The notes beneath the pieces were generated by a model, which saw only the letters and a list, made by a program, of their open reading frames with translations, ran no database searches and had not been told where the DNA came from. From positions 1 through 13,683 of the forward strand of contig JAZOQZ010000011.1 of NCBI GenBank assembly GCA_045656345.1: a stretch of DNA of 13,683 bases. Direction: 5' to 3'. Numbering within the stretch: position 1 is the first letter of the stretch; the number at the start of each line of letters is the position of its first letter. This DNA comes from SIG452 sp045656345 (GTDB taxonomy: Bacteria > Bacillota > Clostridia > UMGS1840). A program made the position numbers and the translations under genes. Of this stretch, positions 1 through 6,822 are shown piece after piece.

Positions 1-3000
1 GGTATTGATTTAACCAGCAACAATAACTCTCTCATCTATATTGAAACCGATACCGGCTTCTATGGTGAAATTCAGCAGACAATCGTTGGTACCAACGAAA
101 CCCACAAAGGAACCACATCCGATGCTCAGGTAGACGTGGAACAGGTATACTTAAGAGAAGGCGATAACTACGTTACCATTACCAACAAAGGTACCGGTGA
201 CGCTGTGATGGACTTCTTCCGTGTATATCACACCTCACACCTGACTACTTATTCTCAGTACAACTGGGCACTGAGCTACGAACACTTTAAAGTAGTTACC
301 GAAGCGGTAACCACTACTGAAGCAACTGTTCTGACCTATGCTAACGTAACTGCAGAAGTTCCTGCAGGCGTTCTGTTAAACGGTAACAAACTGAGCTTAA
401 CTACCACCGCTTTGGAAAATTCTGAAAGTGGCGTGGAAGCAGGCGAAAACGAAAAACTGTCTGCATTTGACGTTCACGTGGCAGGTGTTTCCGAAGAAAA
501 CACCACTCCCATCATTGTTACCATCAATGAAGCAACCGAAAAAGGTTACAACAAAGGTAACTTAAGCTTATTCCATGTAGAAGACGGCGTAGCTGTTCCC
601 ATGGAAGAAGTAGAAACCAAAGCAGACTTAGTAAAACATAATCAGTTTACTTACGATCCGGCAGACGGTACCATCTCTCTGGCGATGGCAAACTTCTCCG
701 AAATCGCTTTAGTTGCTGACACTACCAAAGTTTGGGGCGGTGAATACGATACCAAATGGTATAACACTACCGATACTTACTTTGAAATCGCAAACGCTGA
801 CCAGATGGCAGGTTTTTCTGCAATCGTTGGCGGTATGGCTGAAGGCATCGAACAGGATGACTTCGCAGGCAAAACCATAAAACTGATGGCTGACCTGAAC
901 TTCGGCGGCGAAGATAATGTTAATAAAGGTATTATTTTCTATCCCGTTGGTTATTACAACAGCCTGAAATCTTACACCAAAGAAGCAGGCGTTGCTGTTA
1001 CCAGTAACGTAAGCTCCTTCGAAGGTACTTTCGACGGTAACGGTAACACCATCGCAAACATTTACCATAACACCTGGAGTATGTTTGGTGATTACAACGA
1101 CGGTTATCCCGCAGGTTCCAACCATTATAAAGATGGTATGGGTATCTTCGGTTATGTAAAAGGTAAAGTTAGAAACTTAAACGTAGAAAACTTCTCCTCT
1201 GACGGTGAATTTACTCCCACCGGCGTTATTGCAGCTTATGCAGGCGGCAGTGCAATCTTTGAAAACATCACTCTGAAAAACTGTAATCCCCGCGTTTACA
1301 ACACCGGTAACGGTGGTATCGTAGGTATCAACGGCAGAAGTGATGAAGTTTGTAACTTAACTTTCAAAAACATCACCATCGACCAGACCAACAAAATTTC
1401 TGCTCTGTGGGGCAGCTATGACGTTGGTTGTGGCGGTATCATGGGTATGTTGAGAGGTATGGACGAAAATACCGTACACTTTGAAAACTGTCATGTTGCA
1501 GCAATCATCGACGTTTATAACGACGTTTGCGCAAACTATCAGTACTATCAGTACCGTTATGCAGGTATGTACTTAGGTACCGTGAACTATCACGTTGATT
1601 TCAACGGTCAGTCCAGACCTGACATCCAGGATCGTATCACCGCTGTTAACTGTAGCGCAACCTACGGTGACTGGAACGAATATTGGTACTGTGAATTAGT
1701 TGCGAACTCTTTAGCATCCTACACTCACGACCATCAGTTCTCCAGACTGGCAAAAATTACCGCACTGTCTGACATTCAGAATGAAGACGGTTCTTGGAAA
1801 ACAACAGGTAACTTCATCATCGCTCCTGCAGACAAAGCTTCTGAAGGTGGCGAATGTTTCCACATCATGAAAAATGCTGATGGTACCTTATACCGTCACT
1901 TCCATGATGTTGCAGATGAATCCAACCCCAACATCTATGAAACCAAAGACATTAACGGCGACGGCGAACTGAACGACTTAAAAGAAGACCGTCAGAGATA
2001 TTATATGCCTTTCGGTCAGCTGTTCACCGGCTATAGCTGGGGCAGACGTGCAATCTACAACGAAACTGACTTAGCAGATTATACCGGTATTGAAATTACC
2101 ATCAAAAACACCGGTACTGTTACCTCTATCGAAAAATTCGCATCCAAAGGTGTTGCTTCTATCAACCTGAATGACACCGTAACTCTGGGCGAATTATTCA
2201 GCGCAACCGTAACCGAAGAAAACATTTCTAAGGCTACCTTGCAGGCTTATGTATCTCCTGTTGGTGAAGATTCTACCGTAAAAGCTACTGTTTCTATGAA
2301 CAATGGCAAATGGGAAGAATCTACTATCACCTTCTCCGGCGAAGGCAAAGCTAAGATCACCATCAATGACTACTTCTACTGCGAACCCACTGTTATTTAT
2401 GTGGATGTAGAAGACACATTACCCAGCATCATTGATAATGGCGCAGCATTTGTAAAACATATCGCTGAATACGGCGGAATGCGCGTATTACCTAGTGAAG
2501 GCTCCAACATGATTCAGGTTGACACAGCTACAAACGATGGTTGGTTCAGCTTCAAGATTGGTGTTCCCGCAGATGATACCTATGTATTACAGGCAATTCT
2601 TTTCGATACCAACGAAATTGGTAAAGTATATGATGGCGGTATTACCTTCACTCATACTGATGGTAGAGAATTGGCAATCCCCAATTCCAACAATGAGGTT
2701 GTCCTGACTGCAGGTTCCTGGCATACTATCGGCGAAATCACTTTAGCAGAAGGTAACCATACCTTTATCGTGGAAAACAATGATACTGCTAACGGTTATT
2801 CCTTCTGGGAAATCAGACTGGTGAAACCCGAAGACCTTATCGTAGATAAGTTTGAAGGAACCACTGTAAACAAAGGCTTAGTATATGGTAAAGACGGTAA
2901 AACTACCGCAACCGTAACCTTAGGTGATCTGTTTACTGCAATTGAAGGTGCAGTAATTGATTCTGCAAACGTTACTGTAACTGCAAACGGTGCAACTGTT

Positions 3001-5382
3001 GCCAAAGCAGATGATTGGAAACAGACTACCTTAACTTATACTGCTGCTGGTGAATACACTGTAACCATCAAAGATGGTGATAATTGTATCCCCGAAACTG
3101 CAACTGTAGTTGTAGCTGATGCTGCAAAAGTTGACAAATGGACCGGTGGCAAGACTGCAACTGTTCAGCTTGTATACGGTGCAACCTCTGTAGAAGTTAA
3201 CTTCAGCGATCTCTTCACAGATAACGGCTACACCAAAGGAACCATCACCGTAACCGGCGGTACTTATAATGCATCTACCGGTAAAGTAACCGTTCCTTGC
3301 ACTGACGCAGGTAGCTACAAAGTAACCATTACCGATGATTCCGATTATGCTAACATTGCAGAATCTATCGTAGAAGTTACTGCACCTACTAAGGTAGCGA
3401 AATTCAAATCTGTTACCGGTGCAACTGCTAAGCAGGCATACGGTGCAAATACTGTAACTGTTAAATTAAGTGCTCTGTTTGATGCAAACGGTTACACTAT
3501 CGATGCAAACAACATTACCGTAACCGGTGGTACTCTGACTAAATCCGGAACCGACTGGAAAAATTACACTGTAACCATTTCCGGAACCGGAAACAAGACT
3601 ATTACCATCAATGACGGTGATAAATACGGTGAGGATGTGTCTTCTTCCATTACTATCAGTGCACCTGATAAAGTGGAAAAATTCAAACCTGTTACTGGTG
3701 CAACTGCTAAGCAGGCATACGGTGCAAATACCGTAACTGTTAAATTAAGCGATCTGTTTGATGCAAACGGTTACACTATCGATGCAAGCAATATTACCGT
3801 AACCGGTGGTACTCTGACTAAATCCGGAACCGACTGGAAAAATTACACTGTAACCATTTCCGGAACCGGAACCAAGACCATTACCATCAACGACGGTGAT
3901 AGAGACGGTAAGGATGTATCTTCCACTATCGTTATCAGCGAAGCTGATCCGGTATACAAGTTCAAAGCAGTTGATAGATACATTTTGTTCAGCCATACCA
4001 CAACCGATGCAAATCAAAACAGTACATTGACTGTGAAATTAAGCGATATTTTCAATGCAACCGGTGAAGGAGCTATTGATAGTTCTAAGATTGAAGTAGT
4101 AGATGTTAAGGTGAATTACACTGCTGATACTAAGGCCTTTACTTCTACAGCTGACATTATCAGCATTGACAGAACCGGTTCTGACTGGACTCAGTGGACT
4201 GTAACTATCAAGGGTATCGGTGAAATGAGAGTGACTATTACCGATAACAACCTCTGTGAAACATCTACAGCAATTATTGGTGTTTCTCCGAAATGGACCG
4301 GTAATGCTGGTGGGGATGGAAACACCCCTGAACAGGACCCCCATTACGTAGGAGGTAGCACTAAACACAGACTGAAATCCACTGCATCTTTGAAAGAAAA
4401 CGAAAAGAATGTGAAATTAGACTTCGCGTACAACTCAGATGGTACATCTAATGCGAGAACCAAAGATGGTATTCACGGTATTTGTCTGAATCTGACCGGA
4501 GTAAGTGCATCAACACCTGCAAAATTAAAGATTTATACCAGCAGTGGCTATTGTACCTATATTGAGACCACCTCAAATGGTTGGACAGATGCAACTGGTT
4601 CTGACAGACCTCTCTTCATCAAACTCACCGATACTGTGTATGTTGATAATCTGAGTAGCTCACCCATTACCATCAGCGGAGGTATGGCAACATATATGTC
4701 TGGTGCCGGTGAACCTAATGATATGTACTTCTTCCCGCTGATGAAATGGAATATGTATGATCATGATAAGAGCAGCTTTGCAGATCCGGATAGCGGAGAA
4801 GTTGGCGGAGAAGTTCCTGAACCTACTCCGACACCGGGTGGTACTTCTGCATATGATGCAGTCTTTGCAGCTTGGGCAAGTACATATCCCAATGCCGAAA
4901 CCTTTACAACATGGGAAGGCGCGTATGGTGATTTAGTTGATGCTGGTTACGGAAGCCAGTATTGGCCGAGTGGAAAGAAAACATTCATTTCCGATTCTTC
5001 AATACCTGGCTATGCAGCAAATCCCCAATTAATCGTTGGTGGTACAGCTTCACATTCATACACTGTCAATGCACCTTATACTGGTATTTATGCATTCCAG
5101 CTGATGACTGGATATCATGTAGGCGGTAATCCGACATTCCGAATTTCAACTGAAGATGGATACTATGTTGATATTCAACGTACAAAGGACAACTGGACAG
5201 GTGCTGATGATAATGATGTCTTAATTTATCTGGAAGAAGGAACCAATACAGTTACTGTTACTTTAATAGGTGGTTCCAGTGCTTACGTTCACGAAATTGA
5301 CGTAGGATTATTTATTGAGAGTGGAGAATACTCCTCTATGGCATTCTATCCTGCTTGGAAGGCAAATGTTAAAAAGCAATAA
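1..5382 (+). CDS. Giant modular, probably secreted protein (GLUG/beta-helix, Ig-like repeats, CBM-like modules), 5' end missing
   Basis: The frame is open from base 1 to the TAA at 5380-5382 (1793 codons), so the true start lies left of the window; the GTG at 136 is only an internal valine. Modules in order by nucleotide: the end of a jelly-roll-like module (1-234, with the motif VYLREGDNYVTITN); a beta-sandwich (349-717); a GLUG/right-handed beta-helix-like region (about 730-2060, FEGTFDGNGNTI and GIFGYVKGKVRNL); an EF-hand/dockerin-like loop DINGDGELND (1948-1977); Ig-like repeat R1 (about 2119-2415); a second jelly-roll (2425-2838); Ig-like R2-R6 (2839-4293); a third jelly-roll (about 4354-4770); a Pro/Thr linker (PEPTPTPGG); a fourth jelly-roll to the end. 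There is no LPXTG motif, SLH domain or C-terminal membrane helix, so any signal peptide or anchor must be in the missing N-terminus. Low cysteine and high Thr/Asn/Gly content suit a surface protein. Adhesion or polysaccharide binding is inferred; no catalytic domain is recognisable. Codon use drifts along the gene. A strong terminator follows at 5474. Confidence 0.85.
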   Translation, partial: GIDLTSNNNSLIYIETDTGFYGEIQQTIVGTNETHKGTTSDAQVDVEQVYLREGDNYVTITNKGTGDAVMDFFRVYHTSHLTTYSQYNWALSYEHFKVVTEAVTTTEATVLTYANVTAEVPAGVLLNGNKLSLTTTALENSESGVEAGENEKLSAFDVHVAGVSEENTTPIIVTINEATEKGYNKGNLSLFHVEDGVAVPMEEVETKADLVKHNQFTYDPADGTISLAMANFSEIALVADTTKVWGGEYDTKWYNTTDTYFEIANADQMAGFSAIVGGMAEGIEQDDFAGKTIKLMADLNFGGEDNVNKGIIFYPVGYYNSLKSYTKEAGVAVTSNVSSFEGTFDGNGNTIANIYHNTWSMFGDYNDGYPAGSNHYKDGMGIFGYVKGKVRNLNVENFSSDGEFTPTGVIAAYAGGSAIFENITLKNCNPRVYNTGNGGIVGINGRSDEVCNLTFKNITIDQTNKISALWGSYDVGCGGIMGMLRGMDENTVHFENCHVAAIIDVYNDVCANYQYYQYRYAGMYLGTVNYHVDFNGQSRPDIQDRITAVNCSATYGDWNEYWYCELVANSLASYTHDHQFSRLAKITALSDIQNEDGSWKTTGNFIIAPADKASEGGECFHIMKNADGTLYRHFHDVADESNPNIYETKDINGDGELNDLKEDRQRYYMPFGQLFTGYSWGRRAIYNETDLADYTGIEITIKNTGTVTSIEKFASKGVASINLNDTVTLGELFSATVTEENISKATLQAYVSPVGEDSTVKATVSMNNGKWEESTITFSGEGKAKITINDYFYCEPTVIYVDVEDTLPSIIDNGAAFVKHIAEYGGMRVLPSEGSNMIQVDTATNDGWFSFKIGVPADDTYVLQAILFDTNEIGKVYDGGITFTHTDGRELAIPNSNNEVVLTAGSWHTIGEITLAEGNHTFIVENNDTANGYSFWEIRLVKPEDLIVDKFEGTTVNKGLVYGKDGKTTATVTLGDLFTAIEGAVIDSANVTVTANGATVAKADDWKQTTLTYTAAGEYTVTIKDGDNCIPETATVVVADAAKVDKWTGGKTATVQLVYGATSVEVNFSDLFTDNGYTKGTITVTGGTYNASTGKVTVPCTDAGSYKVTITDDSDYANIAESIVEVTAPTKVAKFKSVTGATAKQAYGANTVTVKLSALFDANGYTIDANNITVTGGTLTKSGTDWKNYTVTISGTGNKTITINDGDKYGEDVSSSITISAPDKVEKFKPVTGATAKQAYGANTVTVKLSDLFDANGYTIDASNITVTGGTLTKSGTDWKNYTVTISGTGTKTITINDGDRDGKDVSSTIVISEADPVYKFKAVDRYILFSHTTTDANQNSTLTVKLSDIFNATGEGAIDSSKIEVVDVKVNYTADTKAFTSTADIISIDRTGSDWTQWTVTIKGIGEMRVTITDNNLCETSTAIIGVSPKWTGNAGGDGNTPEQDPHYVGGSTKHRLKSTASLKENEKNVKLDFAYNSDGTSNARTKDGIHGICLNLTGVSASTPAKLKIYTSSGYCTYIETTSNGWTDATGSDRPLFIKLTDTVYVDNLSSSPITISGGMATYMSGAGEPNDMYFFPLMKWNMYDHDKSSFADPDSGEVGGEVPEPTPTPGGTSAYDAVFAAWASTYPNAETFTTWEGAYGDLVDAGYGSQYWPSGKKTFISDSSIPGYAANPQLIVGGTASHSYTVNAPYTGIYAFQLMTGYHVGGNPTFRISTEDGYYVDIQRTKDNWTGADDNDVLIYLEEGTNTVTVTLIGGSSAYVHEIDVGLFIESGEYSSMAFYPAWKANVKKQ
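3391..3948 (+). repeat. Tandem 279-bp (93-aa) duplicated Ig-like repeat, two near-identical copies
   Basis: Unit 1 is 3391-3669 and unit 2 is 3670-3948, both in frame and exactly 279 bp long. The two 93-residue units differ at about 12 residues, and a 79-base stretch (3514-3592 against 3793-3871) is identical. More diverged members of the same repeat family lie on both sides: R2 at 2839-3126, R3 at 3127-3390 and R6 at 3949-4293. R1 (about 2119-2415) is separated from them by a jelly-roll module. R1, R2 and R6 keep a Cys shortly after the TI(K/N/T)D motif; R3-R5 lack it. The close identity implies recent duplication or ongoing gene conversion, and the unit number may vary between strains. Confidence 0.93.
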
Positions 5383-5438
5383 TTAATCAGTTGTAAAATC
5401 TGTCATTCTGAGCTAAAAAACGATGGATTAAGACAAAC

Positions 5439-5462
5439 ATGCTGATTTCTTCAAATCAGCAT
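5439..5462. other. Perfect 10-bp hairpin after the giant gene
   Basis: ATGCTGATTT (5439-5448) and AAATCAGCAT (5453-5462) form a perfect stem around a CTTC loop. No T-tract follows, so this is not a standard terminator by itself. It lies 12 bases before the main terminator and may protect the 3' end of the mRNA or be part of an intergenic repeat. The preceding TGTCATTCTGAGC (from 5401) resembles a motif I associate with dispersed clostridial intergenic repeats (recollection only). Confidence 0.5.
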
Positions 5463-5473
5463 AGCGAAAACTA

Positions 5474-5505
5474 AAAAACGGACTGTCTTCGGACAGTCCG
5501 TTTTT
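5474..5505 (+). terminator. Rho-independent terminator of the giant gene, UUCG tetraloop
   Basis: CGGACTGTC (5479-5487) pairs perfectly with GACAGTCCG (5492-5500) around TTCG, giving the very stable C(UUCG)G tetraloop. TTTTT follows at 5501-5505. A run of As at 5473-5478 extends the stem and would let it act on both strands. It ends transcription of the 5.4-kb gene about 90 bases after its stop codon. Confidence 0.92.
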
Positions 5506-5526
5506 GTGTTGATTGCAAAAAGAAAA

Positions 5527-5562
5527 GGCTTCCCCTTGAGGGGAAGCTGTCACGAAGTGACT
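5527..5562. repeat. Double-hairpin intergenic repeat element
   Basis: Two perfect stems lie side by side: GCTTCCCC-TTGA-GGGGAAGC (5528-5547) and GTCAC-GAA-GTGAC (5549-5561), followed by TGATGAGGTG. There is no coding potential and no T-tract. The architecture resembles short dispersed intergenic repeats that I recall from gut Clostridia. Its family status cannot be proved from a single copy. Confidence 0.55.
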
Positions 5563-5604
5563 GATGAGGTGTGGTGAAATAAAGAATAAATAATAAAAAT
5601 GGTG

Positions 5605-5619
5605 GCACCTTGCAGGTGC
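5605..5619. other. Small hairpin resembling the tRNA acceptor stem
   Basis: GCACCT (5605-5610), a TGC loop and AGGTGC (5614-5619) form a perfect 6-bp stem. The arms match the first six and last six bases of the acceptor stem of the tRNA-Lys gene about 200 bases to the right (GCACCTT/AAGGTGC). This may be chance or a tRNA-derived remnant; I favour neither. Confidence 0.3.
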
Positions 5620-5625
5620 ATAAAA

Positions 5626-5710
5626 TTGTAGGGGCGGATGCCCACAACCGCCCGTTTCTTAAACATCACGATTTCCTACAACGGGACGATGTGGGCATCG
5701 TCCCCTACAA
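5626..5710. repeat. 85-bp nested palindrome (MITE-like or structured-RNA element)
   Basis: The outer arms at 5626-5654 and 5682-5710 are 29 bases each and match as inverted repeats at 24 of 29 positions; the termini TTGTAGGGG/CCCCTACAA match perfectly. Each arm also folds on itself. The right arm holds a perfect stem GGGACGATG/CATCGTCCC around TGGG; the left arm pairs GGGCGG with CCGCCC. The differences between arms mostly preserve pairing inside each arm. The 27-base centre shows nothing. No transposase is present. It may be a non-autonomous mobile element or a dispersed intergenic repeat. Confidence 0.65.
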
Positions 5711-5711
5711 A

Positions 5712-5734
5712 AAAACGGTTCCCCAAACCGTTTT
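5712..5734. terminator. Terminator-like hairpin beside the palindrome
   Basis: AAAACGGTT (5712-5720) and AACCGTTTT (5726-5734) form a 9-bp stem around CCCCA. The T-rich right side (TTTTCTT) could act as a weak plus-strand terminator, and the A-run at 5708-5715 supplies a T-run for the minus strand. It may back up termination from either side or be part of the neighbouring repeat. Confidence 0.45.
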
Positions 5735-5786
5735 CTTAACGGCTCGTGCCCTCTCAGACTTCGAGTCCCTTCGGTGTTTTTTGCAT

Positions 5787-5818
5787 AAAAAAAGCACCTT
5801 GCTTTCGCAAAGTGCTTT
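5787..5818 (-). terminator. Rho-independent terminator of tRNA-Lys
   Basis: Read on the minus strand, AGCACTTTGC-GAAA-GCAAGGTGCT forms a 10-bp stem with one G-U pair and a GNRA-type GAAA loop. Seven Ts follow, corresponding to the A-run at 5787-5793. It begins a few bases after the CCA end of the tRNA, which indicates a single-gene transcript. Confidence 0.9.
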
Positions 5819-5820
5819 TA

Positions 5821-5896
5821 TGGTGCACCTTCAGGGACTCGAACCCGGGACCCACTGATTAAGAGTCAGTTGCTCTACCAACTGAGCTAAAGGTGC
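5821..5896 (-). tRNA. tRNA-Lys (anticodon CUU), CCA encoded
   Basis: The reverse complement folds as a full cloverleaf of 76 nt. The acceptor is GCACCTT/AAGGTGC, the D-arm GCTC-AGTTGGTA-GAGC, the anticodon arm ACTGA-CTCTTAA-TCAGT with anticodon CTT at 5861-5863, and the T-loop TTCGAGT. The discriminator is A and the 3' CCA is encoded (5821-5823). One oddity: the T-stem reads CCGGG/CCCTG, giving a C-U mismatch between tRNA positions 50 and 64 (bases 5847 and 5833). The usual form of this tRNA, as I recall it, has CAGGG there and pairs fully. It has its own promoter and terminator. Confidence 0.96.
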
Positions 5897-5911
5897 ATAA
5901 GAACATTTGAT

Positions 5912-5940
5912 ATAATACCATAGTTTTCCCGAAATGTCAA
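5912..5940 (-). promoter_or_regulatory. Consensus sigma-A promoter for tRNA-Lys
   Basis: On the minus strand a perfect -35 box TTGACA (5935-5940) is followed by a 17-base spacer and the -10 box TATTAT (5912-5917). Transcription would start near 5904-5906, about 8-10 bases before the mature tRNA 5' end. A near-perfect promoter is usual for a stable RNA gene. Confidence 0.88.
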
Positions 5941-5970
5941 GTATTTTTTATGGAAAAATCTTTCGGATTC

Positions 5971-6009
5971 AAAGAAAACCCTCTCCCAATCAGGAGAGGG
6001 TTCTTTTTC
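5971..6009 (-). terminator. Terminator of the nptA-ymdB operon
   Basis: AACCCTCTCC (5977-5986) and GGAGAGGGTT (5993-6002) make a perfect 10-bp stem around CAATCA. On the minus strand the stem is followed by TTTTCTTT. It starts 8 bases past the ymdB stop codon. The T-run at 6003-6007 could also make it work on the plus strand. Confidence 0.9.
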
Positions 6010-6010
6010 G

Positions 6011-6793
6011 TTATTCTGTTACTTTGATTCTTTCCACGCTGTGGCATTTTCCTGTGTTCTCGTCCACGGTGAAAATGGCGCCCATCATTGCGGGGTTGGT
6101 GTCTGCCCAATCGAAACGGGAGCGTTTATGATGCACAATCCGTCCGATGGAGATTTCTTTTTTTAAGCCTAATACAGAGTCGGTGGCACCTGTCATCCCG
6201 ATATCGGTAATGAAACCTGTACCGTTTGGTAACACCTGTTCGTCAGCGGTGGGGGTGTGGGTATGGGTGCCGAACACGGCAGAAACCCGTCCGTCCACAT
6301 AATAACCGAAGGCTTTTTTCTCGCTGGTGGCTTCGGCATGGAAATCCACGATGGTGATGTCGGTTTTGTCAGCTAAGTAATCCAGTGCTTTATCCATCGC
6401 TAAAAACGGACAATTGACAGGGGAGAGATAAATTCTGCCCAGAAGATTTACCACACCGATGCGGTATCCTTTGGCATCCAGCACGGTGTAGCCTTCGCCT
6501 TCTAAGGAACCGTCGTAATTTAAGGGACGGATAATGCGGTCGGGGTAGCGGTCAAAGGCTTTTTCCACATCTTTTTTATTGAATGCATGATTGCCTAAGG
6601 TGACACAGTCTGCCCCTGCATTTAAAATGTCTTCGGTGATATTTAAGCTGATTCCGCTTCCGGGGAGGGCGTTTTCGCCGTTGACCACGGTGAAATCAAC
6701 GTTGTTTTCTTTGATAAAAGAGGGAAGATGTTTTACCAAGAAATCAACACCGCAATCTCCCACAACGTCACCGATTGCTAAGAGTTTTAACAT
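6011..6793 (-). CDS. ymdB: YmdB-family metallophosphoesterase (2',3'-cyclic-nucleotide 2'-phosphodiesterase)
   Basis: The protein is 260 aa, close to the usual length of about 265. It matches the TIGR00282/YmdB family throughout: IGDVVG (7-12), VNGENA (37-42), GNH (67-69), VDFHAEATSEK (149-159), GTHTHTPTAD (175-184) and ITDIGMTG (195-202). By comparison with B. subtilis YmdB the dimetal ligands are D9, E40, N68, H69, H152, H177 and H179; all are present. B. subtilis YmdB hydrolyses cyclic nucleotides and affects RNA turnover, biofilm formation and motility (family knowledge). One deviation is GNHAFNKKD, where the family usually has GNHTWDKKE. The ATG is preceded by AGAAAGGA with 9-base spacing. 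It lies 29 bases downstream of nptA on the same strand, so the two are probably co-transcribed. Confidence 0.93.
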   Translation of the reverse strand: MLKLLAIGDVVGDCGVDFLVKHLPSFIKENNVDFTVVNGENALPGSGISLNITEDILNAGADCVTLGNHAFNKKDVEKAFDRYPDRIIRPLNYDGSLEGEGYTVLDAKGYRIGVVNLLGRIYLSPVNCPFLAMDKALDYLADKTDITIVDFHAEATSEKKAFGYYVDGRVSAVFGTHTHTPTADEQVLPNGTGFITDIGMTGATDSVLGLKKEISIGRIVHHKRSRFDWADTNPAMMGAIFTVDENTGKCHSVERIKVTE

Positions 6794-6822
6794 AAATTGA
6801 AATCCTTTCTACGGGATTAGAA

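Noticed and set aside
136..138. GTG as the start of the giant gene
   Set aside because: The frame is open upstream to base 1 with matching composition and domain content, and there is no ribosome binding site. It is an internal valine.
5340..5382. Possible sortase or cell-wall anchor at the C-terminus of the giant protein
   Set aside because: The last residues (AFYPAWKANVKKQ) contain no LPXTG-like motif and no hydrophobic segment.
5610..5858. Open frame of 82 codons on the plus strand
   Set aside because: It runs through the nested palindrome, a terminator-like stem, the tRNA terminator and part of the tRNA gene. It has no ribosome binding site and no recognisable protein.
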